Source: Listeria booriae (GTDB lineage: Bacteria > Bacillota > Bacilli > Lactobacillales > Listeriaceae). Taken from it: DNA of 64,000 nt. Shown piece by piece: positions 29,454 through 37,100 of the stretch. The stretch is taken from NCBI RefSeq assembly GCF_000766865.1, contig NZ_JNFA01000011.1, positions 310,001 to 374,000 of the forward strand, given 5' to 3'. Made by a program: the position numbers and the translations under genes. The number at the start of each line of letters is the position of its first letter. Position 1 is the first letter of the stretch. The notes under the pieces were generated by a model. It was not told the DNA's origin. It did no database searches and saw nothing but the letters and a program-made list of their open reading frames with translations.

Positions 29454-29744
29454 TCACACGCACACATTTATCAGCGCAATTCCACGAGCTCGAACGTGCT
29501 TATTTATTTTGGCGACGAGAGCTTGCCGATCAATAACAACCGGTCTGCTAATTTCCCGCTCCCCGTCTAATCCCACATACTCTCTAGCAATGATAAAATT
29601 AAGATGATCCAGCTTACGAATCACATATTCTTCACCTTCATATTCGCCACTCCGAATGTAGAGTGAGGCGACGAACTGTAACATCTCCGTATACGCGACT
29701 TGATTTTGCAATTCTGTCTGTAAAAAATGTTCCATGATGTCCAT
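29454..29744 (-). CDS. Small protein of unknown function
   Basis: 96 residues from ATG 29744 (AAGGAG 8 nt upstream; the GTG at 29753 is inside that spacing). It is mixed polar and hydrophobic, with EGEEYVIRKLDHLNFIIARE in the middle, and no membrane segment or motif I recognise. It begins 12 nt after the stop codon of the glycosyltransferase at 29757, so it belongs to the module B run. The frame continues after its TGA into the next small ORF. Confidence 0.6.
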   Translation of the reverse strand: MDIMEHFLQTELQNQVAYTEMLQFVASLYIRSGEYEGEEYVIRKLDHLNFIIAREYVGLDGEREISRPVVIDRQALVAKINKHVRARGIALINVCV

Positions 29745-29756
29745 AACTACCACTCC

Positions 29757-30719
29757 TTATCCAATTCTTCTTGATTTATCTTGGTAAGCAAAACTATCGG
29801 TCTGAGACTCCACAAAATAAAGCGGTCGATTTTTCGTCTCCATAAAAATACGTCCAATATACTCACCCAATAAGCCAATGCTGACCAATTGAATCCCACC
29901 TAAAAACAAGATGACCGTAATAATTCCTGCGGCTCCAGTCGGTGTCCTACCTAGAAACACACTTTCAATGAAAAAGAAAACTAGCATCAAAACACAAATA
30001 ACCAAAATAGCAGATCCAGCAAGCGCCGCTAATCGCAACGGAGCCACAGAAAAAGAAGTGATGCCATCAATGGCTAGCTGAAACAGTTTTGTGTAATTCC
30101 ACTTGGTAGACCCAGCAATGCGAGCATCACGTTCAAACAAAATTTCTTTTTTCTTGAAGCCCACAAAGCTAAATAAACCTTTGGTGTAGCGTTGTGATTC
30201 ACGCATTTCTTTTAGTGCCTCGACGCATTTTCTATCTAGCAAACGAAAATCACCGGTGTCTTTCGGAATATTAATCGTGGATATTTTTTGAAGTACTTCA
30301 TAGTATTTTTTAGAAGACCATTTCTTAAACCAAGTTTCTCCTTTACGCGAAGTTCGCTTGGCATAGACATCCTCGTAGCCTTCTTCCCAATATTCCAACA
30401 TCTGCGCGATGAGTTCAGGCGGGTCTTGCAGATCGGCGTCTAGCAATATCGCCGCATCCCCAGAAGCATGGTCAAACCCAGCAACCATGGCAATTTCTTT
30501 TCCATAATTCCGCGACAAATTGACAAAACATACACGTCTATCCTGCCGTTGTAAATTATGAATGATAGCTAAGGTTCCATCTGTACTCCCATCGTTCACA
30601 AACAAGAATGAAAAACTATAATTTGTTAACTGATCTGCTATTCGCTTTAAGCGTTCATAGAGATATGGCAATGCTTCTTGTTCATTATATGCAGGTATTA
30701 AAATACAAATTTGTTTCAT
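29757..30719 (-). CDS. GtrB/dolichyl-phosphate-mannose-synthase-like GT2 glycosyltransferase
   Basis: A 320-residue GT2 enzyme. The catalytic domain has IPAYNEQEALP, FVNDGSTDGT and the DxD-type LLDADLQDPPE, with NLSRNYGKE between, all typical of undecaprenyl-phosphate sugar transferases. Two C-terminal membrane helices (about 230-290) follow, as in GtrB, CsbB and YkcC. It should move a sugar from a nucleotide donor to undecaprenyl phosphate on the cytoplasmic face. A partner membrane transferase of the GT39/ArnT type lies at 35464. Context suggests glycosylation of a surface polymer or of module B proteins. Confidence 0.87.
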   Translation of the reverse strand: MKQICILIPAYNEQEALPYLYERLKRIADQLTNYSFSFLFVNDGSTDGTLAIIHNLQRQDRRVCFVNLSRNYGKEIAMVAGFDHASGDAAILLDADLQDPPELIAQMLEYWEEGYEDVYAKRTSRKGETWFKKWSSKKYYEVLQKISTINIPKDTGDFRLLDRKCVEALKEMRESQRYTKGLFSFVGFKKKEILFERDARIAGSTKWNYTKLFQLAIDGITSFSVAPLRLAALAGSAILVICVLMLVFFFIESVFLGRTPTGAAGIITVILFLGGIQLVSIGLLGEYIGRIFMETKNRPLYFVESQTDSFAYQDKSRRIG

Positions 30720-30740
30720 TTGAGATACTCCTTGTGTGAA

Positions 30741-31295
30741 TTAGACACCGTTTCGTGCTATATAATCGTCTAATTTCTCCATATTTAAAACTAACCATGG
30801 CTTTGGTCTAATACGAATAATGCCTGCTTCTACTAATTTTCGTAATAATAGCGATACGTATTCTCGTTTTAAATTGCAATAATTCGCTAAATCATATTGT
30901 GTAAAGGCTGGAGCAATCTGAATGCCTCTATCTATCGGTGTTCCAAATTTGGTAGCTAGTCGCTTCAAGCAAAGTCCTAATCTCGCTGGAGCGCCATATT
31001 TGTATTCATCTAACCGTTCGATCAACAGTTTGTTATACATATTGGCAGAGTTTTCGACGCTTGAGGCGCTGAGTCCCCGCTTCTCCAACTTGACTTCTGT
31101 TTTTGCAAAAAAAGTAATATCTGCATCTACTAAATTAGTCACGATAAGCTCTCCTACCGTTAAATAATCTACGACGCTTCCCGTCTTACTTTCCATCGCA
31201 ATAACTCCTTTTCTAATAATAAAAAAGTGATTCGTGCAATGAAATTCAATTTCTTGTTTCTCTGAAAAGGTCAATTCTGGCCAATCGTGATACAT
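30741..31295 (-). CDS. Short Crp-like regulator
   Basis: 184 residues, paralogous to the protein at 17603. Reduced beta-roll (FFIIRKGVIAM, DYLTVGELIVTN), then a helix-turn-helix (FTQYDLANYCNLKREYVSLL) and the shared RPKPWLVLNMEKLDDYI tail. AGGAGG lies 7 nt before the ATG. No cyclic-nucleotide phosphate-binding signature is visible. It is in the middle of the module B run, between the epimerase-like and GtrB-like genes, so it may control the operon it sits in. Confidence 0.8.
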   Translation of the reverse strand: MYHDWPELTFSEKQEIEFHCTNHFFIIRKGVIAMESKTGSVVDYLTVGELIVTNLVDADITFFAKTEVKLEKRGLSASSVENSANMYNKLLIERLDEYKYGAPARLGLCLKRLATKFGTPIDRGIQIAPAFTQYDLANYCNLKREYVSLLLRKLVEAGIIRIRPKPWLVLNMEKLDDYIARNGV

Positions 31296-31310
31296 CCTCT
31301 CTCCTCCTAG

Positions 31311-32333
31311 CTATTTTTGAACGAACGATTCAATCATCTCTTCTATCGTCTGTATTTTTTTGTTCGGTGATGGACGTCTGGCGATTTCTTCGTAAAAGCC
31401 ACTGTCCACAAGCAGCCGTTCTATCCACTCGGTAATCTGTACTTTGGAAAACCGGATAACGGTTCCCACTCCATAATTGTCGTGGCTGTTCTTGTTGCGC
31501 GGGCCTTCCATGATTAATACTGGAAGTTGTAGAATCTGCGCCATTTCTAGGCTATTGTAATGATCTGTCATTACCAGCCACGCGCGGGTCATGAAACTCT
31601 GATATTCTAAAACGTTAAGCGGCTTTACAAAATAAACTTGTTTTTGCCCTTTGAGAATTTTGTTTGCTAACTCCATTACTAGGGTGGTTAATTTAATCGG
31701 TATGATAAAAATGACTTCTTTGTATATATCGGTAATTTGCTTGATTGCTTGGAAGCTTTTTTCGAGTATTTGGCGCTGATTGGATTTGCCTTGGTAGTCA
31801 AACAAGATGATTTTTTGTGTGTCGTAGTTGTCGATTGGCATGCTGTGAACGTACTGATCCGCCGCTTTTTCTAGCGCTGTTTCTAAACCCAGAACGACAT
31901 GATTTGTTACTAATGGTGCCATTAAGGCTTCTGTGCTTTTTCCTAAGAAGGCGGCTGCTTCTTCGCCCTCGCCAGTTTGGGCTTGGGTCACGGGTACACC
32001 GTTGTAATACGATGCGAGCGCCGCGATAAAAGCGATTTTCGTACTGCCACACACGAATGTTGTATCAATCTTTTCATGTTTTACAATTCTTGCTAACTCA
32101 TTTAAGGCATAGGCCGTCAGCTGATTTAATGTTTGTGGCTCCAAATCAACGCTCAATATGTGTGTTGGTTCTACTTCAAATAACGCCAAAACTTGCTCCA
32201 TTATTCCAGCCGTCTCAACCTGCTTAGGGATAAGAACGACTGGCTTGTATTCCATTTGTTTTAGTTTTTGAATAACAGGACATATTCTCATGGCTTCTTC
32301 GGGCGTATCAAATACCATCATTATTTTTTTCAT
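31311..32333 (-). CDS. Degenerate UDP-GlcNAc 2-epimerase-like protein
   Basis: A 340-residue GT-B fold protein related to WecB/MnaA: an AFIAALASYYNGVPV segment, and TRAWLVMTDHYNSLEMAQ with LQLPVLIM near the C-terminus. The catalytic places look altered. The active-site Asp of the VHGDT motif is Ser (CGST), the Glu of HVEAGLR is Gln (TQAQTG), and the GHRREN histidine region reads FDYQGKSN. This alignment is by eye. It may be a pseudoenzyme, or a glycosyltransferase-like or regulatory relative. GGAG lies 8 nt before the ATG. It is 22 nt after the carbonic-anhydrase-like gene. Confidence 0.65.
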   Translation of the reverse strand: MKKIMMVFDTPEEAMRICPVIQKLKQMEYKPVVLIPKQVETAGIMEQVLALFEVEPTHILSVDLEPQTLNQLTAYALNELARIVKHEKIDTTFVCGSTKIAFIAALASYYNGVPVTQAQTGEGEEAAAFLGKSTEALMAPLVTNHVVLGLETALEKAADQYVHSMPIDNYDTQKIILFDYQGKSNQRQILEKSFQAIKQITDIYKEVIFIIPIKLTTLVMELANKILKGQKQVYFVKPLNVLEYQSFMTRAWLVMTDHYNSLEMAQILQLPVLIMEGPRNKNSHDNYGVGTVIRFSKVQITEWIERLLVDSGFYEEIARRPSPNKKIQTIEEMIESFVQK

Positions 32334-32355
32334 ACTGGAAGCTCCATTTGCTTTT

Positions 32356-33222
32356 TTAGTTACTTGTTACTTGGCGATCGTTTAGTTTTTGTACGGGGCG
32401 GTTGTTATCGCTTAGTTGTTTTGTCAGATCGCTTAATTGTTCTTTGGACATTGTGATTGGTTTTTCGTACACGTACCAAGTCACGCCCTCTGTTGTTGCT
32501 GGTGTTGTTAGTGAACCGTCGTATGTGAATACTGTGCTGTCCTCAGGGATTAGTCCGAGTGTGCTGACTGCTTGTTTCATCGCTGTTGTTGAACCGTTTT
32601 CTGATTTCGCGATAACGCTTGTCATGTCGCCAATGGCTTGGTTTTTATCGCCTTGTTTGACAAAAACGCTAATAATGGCCGTTTTGTTATCTGCTGAAAC
32701 GTGTTTTAATTGCAGTTCCGCCGCGTAATCTTTGCCGTCCAATTGATGCTCGCTTGGTGTATGGATGTTGATTTCTTTTAATGTGTAGTCTTTGTTTGCG
32801 ATGGTGACTTTGCTGTCTGCTCTGCCTTTTGCCGCTTGGGCTACTGCTTGGACTGTCTTGTCTTTGCGTGTCACTTTAAACATCGTTGGTTGGTATTTAT
32901 AGCCTAGCGTTACTTTTGCCTTGTCTACTTTTGCATCTTTTGTTTCGATGTTGATTGGTGATTGTTTCTTGCCTGTGTCGCTGATTTTGTATGCTGGCTT
33001 GATAGAACCCCAGTCTGATGGGCCTGTGCTGCCAGAATATGACCAGTCAAGCAATGCTTTTTCGTCGGTTTTTGTTGTTGTTTCTTTTGTTGTCTGCGTT
33101 GTTTTAGTATCATCGGTTTTCTTGTCGCTGCTCGATGAATCCGTTGTGCCGCAAGCTCCTAATACTAATAAACTACTTGTTGCTACTGCTAAAAGAGATA
33201 CGGAAATGCTTTTTTTAATCAT
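32356..33222 (-). CDS. Alpha-carbonic-anhydrase-like lipoprotein with degenerate zinc site
   Basis: About 288 residues. Lipobox LVLGAC (Cys24), then a Ser/Thr/Lys-rich linker and an alpha-carbonic-anhydrase fold (WSYSGSTGPSDWG, QSPINIE, HTPSEHQLDG, SLTTPATTEGVTWYV). As in the paralogue at 19696, two zinc ligands are replaced: Asn152 in INIH and Gln171 in ELQLKH, with only His154 retained. The identical substitutions in both copies argue for selection for a non-hydratase function, perhaps ligand binding at the surface. The start is ATG 33222 (GAGG 8 nt upstream); the longer frame to 33309 overlaps the preceding gene. Confidence 0.85.
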   Translation of the reverse strand: MIKKSISVSLLAVATSSLLVLGACGTTDSSSSDKKTDDTKTTQTTKETTTKTDEKALLDWSYSGSTGPSDWGSIKPAYKISDTGKKQSPINIETKDAKVDKAKVTLGYKYQPTMFKVTRKDKTVQAVAQAAKGRADSKVTIANKDYTLKEINIHTPSEHQLDGKDYAAELQLKHVSADNKTAIISVFVKQGDKNQAIGDMTSVIAKSENGSTTAMKQAVSTLGLIPEDSTVFTYDGSLTTPATTEGVTWYVYEKPITMSKEQLSDLTKQLSDNNRPVQKLNDRQVTSN

Positions 33223-33244
33223 AAATAAAACCTCACTTTTATTA

Positions 33245-34531
33245 TTATTCGGCGACACGTTCTGTTTTCGCCCATGCTTCTTTTTTTGTTGATTGTCTCC
33301 AAAATGCAATCCAAATACTTGGGATCGCTAATAAATTATAAATTGGCATGAAAAGCCCTGCGCCCATGCAATGTAAAAAGGAAATGCCGTCCTTGTCTTT
33401 GCGGCCAAGTTCGTAATGATAAATGCACCAAACCAAGCCCGGTCCAAAAATCAAACCGACAATGACTAGCAGAGCTCCCCAATCTTGAACTGTGTTCGAA
33501 AATCCTGCGCCCCAGTCAACGGAGCGGAAGAAAATGAGCATTAACGCCCAAGAAATGATCATGATGATACTTCCGAGTAGATTAATCCAAGGCTGCGCTA
33601 GAAAATAATAAATATCTAACTTAGAGGCACTGCTGAGCGTATCTGATTTTCTAACTTCTCGCAGTCGCTTAATCGATTGAATGTTTCCTTGCACCCATCG
33701 TGCGCGCTGCCGAATGAATTTCTTAACAGATGTTAAACCTTGTTGGTAAACGACCGCCTCACCAATATATTTACTTTTCCAACCTTTCAGCAAAATTGAT
33801 AATCCTAAGTCAAAATCTTCTAATAAACATTTCGACCATGGGGTAATGCCTAGTTCGATTAACGCGCTTAATCGTGTGAACTGACCGTTCCCGCCCAATC
33901 CAACACTTTCGGTGTATTCTCGGCTATTTTGAATGGCTGCAACTGTCGAGTAGAACTCAATATCTTGCATCATCGGTAAAATGCTTCTGCGGTTGGTAAT
34001 CCGAATCCGAGCCTGCGCTGCGCCAACTGCCGTGTCACGAAATACACGATTGGCTTCCGTTAACAAATTATCACTCGGGCGACCGTCACCATCGATAACT
34101 GTAAGAATCAAATTGTTCGGGTTCTTATTTAAACGGCGTGCTGCCTTTGTTATTTTTGTATAGGCGTAATTCAGCGACTCACCTTTTCCTAATTGAGCAT
34201 TTGGTTTTTTGCGTTCAATAACCCGAACATTAGGGAGGTTCATTCGGCGAACGATGGCCACTGTATTATCAGAAGAATCATCATCTACTACAATTACCAT
34301 TTTTTTCGTATAGGCTAGCGATAAAATCGAGCGAATTGTTTTTTCAATAACGACCTCTTCGTTTAAACAAGGTATCAAGAATACGTATTCCAGCTCGCTA
34401 TCGTCATCTTCGCTCACTCTATTCTTATTTCCTGCAAATGGTGGGAGTAGTAAAATTAAGCTCGTATACGAAAAATAGATAAATATGAGACAGACACTCA
34501 CCCCAGCCATAATTGTTAATAACGCATTCAT
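33245..34531 (-). CDS. Processive GT2 membrane glycosyltransferase (cellulose/PNAG synthase-like)
   Basis: 428 residues. One N-terminal membrane helix, a GT2 catalytic domain with all processive-synthase motifs (VVDDDSSDN, IDGDGRP, LLEDFDLG and QRARWVQGN) and a C-terminal block of three or four membrane helices. Such enzymes polymerise a sugar and extrude the chain through the membrane (PgaC, HasA, PssC). The product cannot be deduced. It lies between the sortase and the carbonic-anhydrase-like gene in module B. GGAGGAG precedes the ATG at good distance. Confidence 0.87.
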   Translation of the reverse strand: MNALLTIMAGVSVCLIFIYFSYTSLILLLPPFAGNKNRVSEDDDSELEYVFLIPCLNEEVVIEKTIRSILSLAYTKKMVIVVDDDSSDNTVAIVRRMNLPNVRVIERKKPNAQLGKGESLNYAYTKITKAARRLNKNPNNLILTVIDGDGRPSDNLLTEANRVFRDTAVGAAQARIRITNRRSILPMMQDIEFYSTVAAIQNSREYTESVGLGGNGQFTRLSALIELGITPWSKCLLEDFDLGLSILLKGWKSKYIGEAVVYQQGLTSVKKFIRQRARWVQGNIQSIKRLREVRKSDTLSSASKLDIYYFLAQPWINLLGSIIMIISWALMLIFFRSVDWGAGFSNTVQDWGALLVIVGLIFGPGLVWCIYHYELGRKDKDGISFLHCMGAGLFMPIYNLLAIPSIWIAFWRQSTKKEAWAKTERVAE

Positions 34532-34563
34532 ATATTTTCTCCTCCATGTTCTTTATGACGCTC

Positions 34564-35178
34564 CTACTTTTTCACTGGTTGTAGTATGACAACCTCGCGA
34601 TTTTGATAGCCGTCTTGTGAGCGATCAAATGAGCCTGTGCATGAGATGAGCGTGACTTTATTGCCTTTTGTCGTATCCATTAATTCTTGTGGAAAATCTT
34701 TGAATGCATAAGATTTTTTGGATTTGACTTCGAAGGTTTTCTTTTCATTATCGGCATACACAATGGAGACTTTTTCACCGACCGATATGTCTTCCAAATA
34801 CTTAAACAAACCTAGCTCACCGCCCCAATCTCGGTGACCTGCAATAATAGCATTGCCTTTATCACCTGGCGACGGGCCATACTTGTACCAATATACGGCG
34901 TCAATTCCATCGGGTACTTCCATTCGTCCTTCTTTATCCGTTCCTACTGGACGTACTGGGTTTTCAATTTGCGTTTTCGTCCCTTGGCGGAAAATGATTT
35001 GTACTGGCGCGATACTTTTTTCAGCGGCTTTTGCTGTTTTCTTCGGAATCGTCGCAATTTCTTTTTCTTGATTACCTTGTGGCAACGTTTCTGAGTTCGC
35101 ATTAACATAGTCAAAAACAATAATAGCGCCCACCAAAAGTACCATGACACACAAAGCCGCAATGATTCTTTTTCTCAT
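34564..35178 (-). CDS. Sortase (class F-like transpeptidase)
   Basis: 204 residues. An N-terminal membrane helix (residues 5-24), a linker, then the sortase beta-barrel with the catalytic triad His115 (IIAGHRDW), Cys180 (TLISCTG) and Arg194 (YQNREVVI). The short catalytic domain resembles class F or D sortases more than housekeeping SrtA; I infer the class only by eye. Its ATG overlaps the stop codon of the GntR-type gene (ATGA), so the two are translationally coupled. It is the only sortase in the window. The possible substrates nearby are the VPMTG microproteins and the LPTTG protein at 25373. Confidence 0.88.
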   Translation of the reverse strand: MRKRIIAALCVMVLLVGAIIVFDYVNANSETLPQGNQEKEIATIPKKTAKAAEKSIAPVQIIFRQGTKTQIENPVRPVGTDKEGRMEVPDGIDAVYWYKYGPSPGDKGNAIIAGHRDWGGELGLFKYLEDISVGEKVSIVYADNEKKTFEVKSKKSYAFKDFPQELMDTTKGNKVTLISCTGSFDRSQDGYQNREVVILQPVKK

Positions 35179-35447
35179 TCGCGGACCCGCCCTTCGACAG
35201 ACTGTTCTTTATAAAAGGCAACAAACGCGCCGTGATATGGCAACATTCGAATGTAACCTTCACCACTTAATTTCGTAATGGCAGCTCGTATTGGCGTCCT
35301 ACTCATATTAAGTTCTTGCGCCAAATCTTGTTGACTCACAAAATCGCCCATCTTCAGTCGATTTTCTTTAATACTTTTCAAAACATGTGCGTATGCGACT
35401 TCTTCTAGCCGCGGTCTTTTATTGTTCATAATCATCGTCCACTCCAT
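35175..35447 (-). CDS. Minimal GntR-type winged-helix protein
   Basis: About 90 residues, paralogous to the protein at 20578: a GntR DNA-binding domain (AYAHVLKSIKENRLKMGDFV, then LNMSRTPIRAAITKLSGEGY) with only a short tail and no ligand-binding domain. I chose ATG 35447 (AAAGGA upstream); in-frame ATGs at 35435 and 35429 are possible. It is coupled to the sortase gene by a 4-base overlap and follows the GT39-like gene directly. It is a likely regulator of the module B operon. Confidence 0.78.
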   Translation of the reverse strand: MEWTMIMNNKRPRLEEVAYAHVLKSIKENRLKMGDFVSQQDLAQELNMSRTPIRAAITKLSGEGYIRMLPYHGAFVAFYKEQSVEGRVRE

Positions 35448-35463
35448 ATAATGAATTCCTTTT

Positions 35464-36993
35464 TTATTGAGACGGCTCCTTTGTTTCATTCCAAAGCTCA
35501 AGCCCCATGTCTTCTCCACTCATCGGTGTTTCTTTTTTTGGTTTCTTCTTGGTCTTTCCCAACACGAGTCGGTACACTTGCCAGCATCCCCAAGCAGCGA
35601 TTACGACATAGCCGATTAGTAAAGGCACGTGATATCTACCTTGTACTTCTACAAGAAGCGTAGCTACCGTGAAACCAATTTGTAGTAACACGAATAAATA
35701 AATATCCGCAATCCTTCTCAAATATAGTGCCAACACAACTGCTAGAAAATTAAGCCCCAACATGATGTACATAAACACGTTACAAATAGTCAAAATGATA
35801 GCAGAATGGTACCAAATATATGGCGCATCACTATATATATTCCAATCATAACCATAGCCTTCATTACTATAATTTTTCATTTTCGCGATGACATGGTCTG
35901 TTAATTTGCCATCTTCGGCCATTGTTTTATAGCGATCTAAACCTTTTTGCATCAAGGTGCTGTCCACTTTTGCTGTATTTGTTTTATTGTCGTTGTATAA
36001 TTTCCAGAATGTCTTCGTATCCGCTTCGTTCCACTGTCCGCCAGTTTTTTCATTCGCTCCTACAAACACGTTGTAACCTACCGTGCTATTTGCAGTCGGG
36101 ATGTGGTATACCAATTTATTGATCGTTGATTGTCCAGCGAGGAAAATAAGAAACAAAGCTACCACTATGGCATATCTTTTTAGCGTTTCTTTGCGGTTCG
36201 GTCGAAGTAAGAAAGAAGTTATCACAAAGGCAATCAGTATAACCACAGCGAGTGGACGAATCATGTTCAATCCTATTAGTGTGAGTACAAGTAGCAACGA
36301 CCAGATAAAGCTCGGCGCTCTTTGCTCAACTTGTTGATAAAAGAAAAGCGCTAAAACAAATAGGAAAATAAATAATGGCTCTGTCGCAAGTAAAGTGCTG
36401 TACATAAAATACGCCGGCCATAATGCGAAAATCAAACTACTACCTACGGCAACACCAAGCGGAAACCAATTTTTAACGACTTTAAAAAGTAGAAATGTTC
36501 CTGCTAATGTCAAAACACTGTTAAACAGTTGCCCAACCAGATAGTTATTTCCAAAAATATTGTAAACAATAGATAATATGTTGGAAAAATTAAGTATATG
36601 TGTAAAGTACGGAGCATAAAATAAAATGCCTTGATTGTATAGTGTTGTCCAATTGTTGTTATCTGCGATGTAACTTGCGATTACTTGATAGTAATAGAAA
36701 TCAGAAACAGCATGTGTTGGTATCCAGATAATCCAAATGATTCTAGGGATTATAATTAAAGAACCAAGTGCTAGATAGAAATAACTTTTCTTCCACTGGT
36801 ATAGTTTTGTGAAGCCCCAAATGCTTAAGAATAGAACTAGGCAAATACCTGCGCCAATTGTTAACAATATCCAAATAGCATACAAGCTATCATCAGGTGG
36901 TCGTGGTAATAAAATGGCCGTACTAACCAGTAAGACAATCATAATTAGTGCCGGAATCCATAATGCGATTCCGAGTAAGCTTTTTTTCAGCAC
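35464..36993 (-). CDS. GT39/ArnT-like membrane glycosyltransferase
   Basis: A 509-residue polytopic membrane protein with about 11-12 helices and an extracytoplasmic loop (about 300-380). The acidic residue in the first large loop (IPTHAVSDFYYY, near residue 97) matches the catalytic Asp position of lipid-linked-sugar-dependent transferases (PMT, ArnT, YkcB). It would transfer a sugar from an undecaprenyl-phosphate carrier, supplied perhaps by the GtrB-like enzyme at 29757, onto a protein or polymer outside the membrane. The start is GTG 36993 (GGAGG 6 nt upstream). It follows the giant-protein gene after a hairpin. Confidence 0.75.
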   Translation of the reverse strand: MLKKSLLGIALWIPALIMIVLLVSTAILLPRPPDDSLYAIWILLTIGAGICLVLFLSIWGFTKLYQWKKSYFYLALGSLIIIPRIIWIIWIPTHAVSDFYYYQVIASYIADNNNWTTLYNQGILFYAPYFTHILNFSNILSIVYNIFGNNYLVGQLFNSVLTLAGTFLLFKVVKNWFPLGVAVGSSLIFALWPAYFMYSTLLATEPLFIFLFVLALFFYQQVEQRAPSFIWSLLLVLTLIGLNMIRPLAVVILIAFVITSFLLRPNRKETLKRYAIVVALFLIFLAGQSTINKLVYHIPTANSTVGYNVFVGANEKTGGQWNEADTKTFWKLYNDNKTNTAKVDSTLMQKGLDRYKTMAEDGKLTDHVIAKMKNYSNEGYGYDWNIYSDAPYIWYHSAIILTICNVFMYIMLGLNFLAVVLALYLRRIADIYLFVLLQIGFTVATLLVEVQGRYHVPLLIGYVVIAAWGCWQVYRLVLGKTKKKPKKETPMSGEDMGLELWNETKEPSQ

Positions 36994-37022
36994 GTCTTTC
37001 CTCCTTGCTACAATTTATAAGA

Positions 37023-37069
37023 AAGCTGTGGCACGCGTGATGCCGAATGTGGGGGTAAGGCCACAGCTT
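37023..37069 (-). terminator. Intercistronic hairpin after the giant-protein gene, possible partial terminator
   Basis: AAGCTGTGGC (37023-37032) and GCCACAGCTT (37060-37069) form a perfect 10-bp stem with a 27-nt loop. On the minus strand only a short T-rich tail (TCTTAT) follows. It may attenuate transcription so that the giant protein is made in excess over the downstream genes. Module A has an equivalent at 20943-20990. Confidence 0.6.
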
Positions 37070-37100
37070 CTAACTTGTTTTAGTTACCTAGATACTTGTA

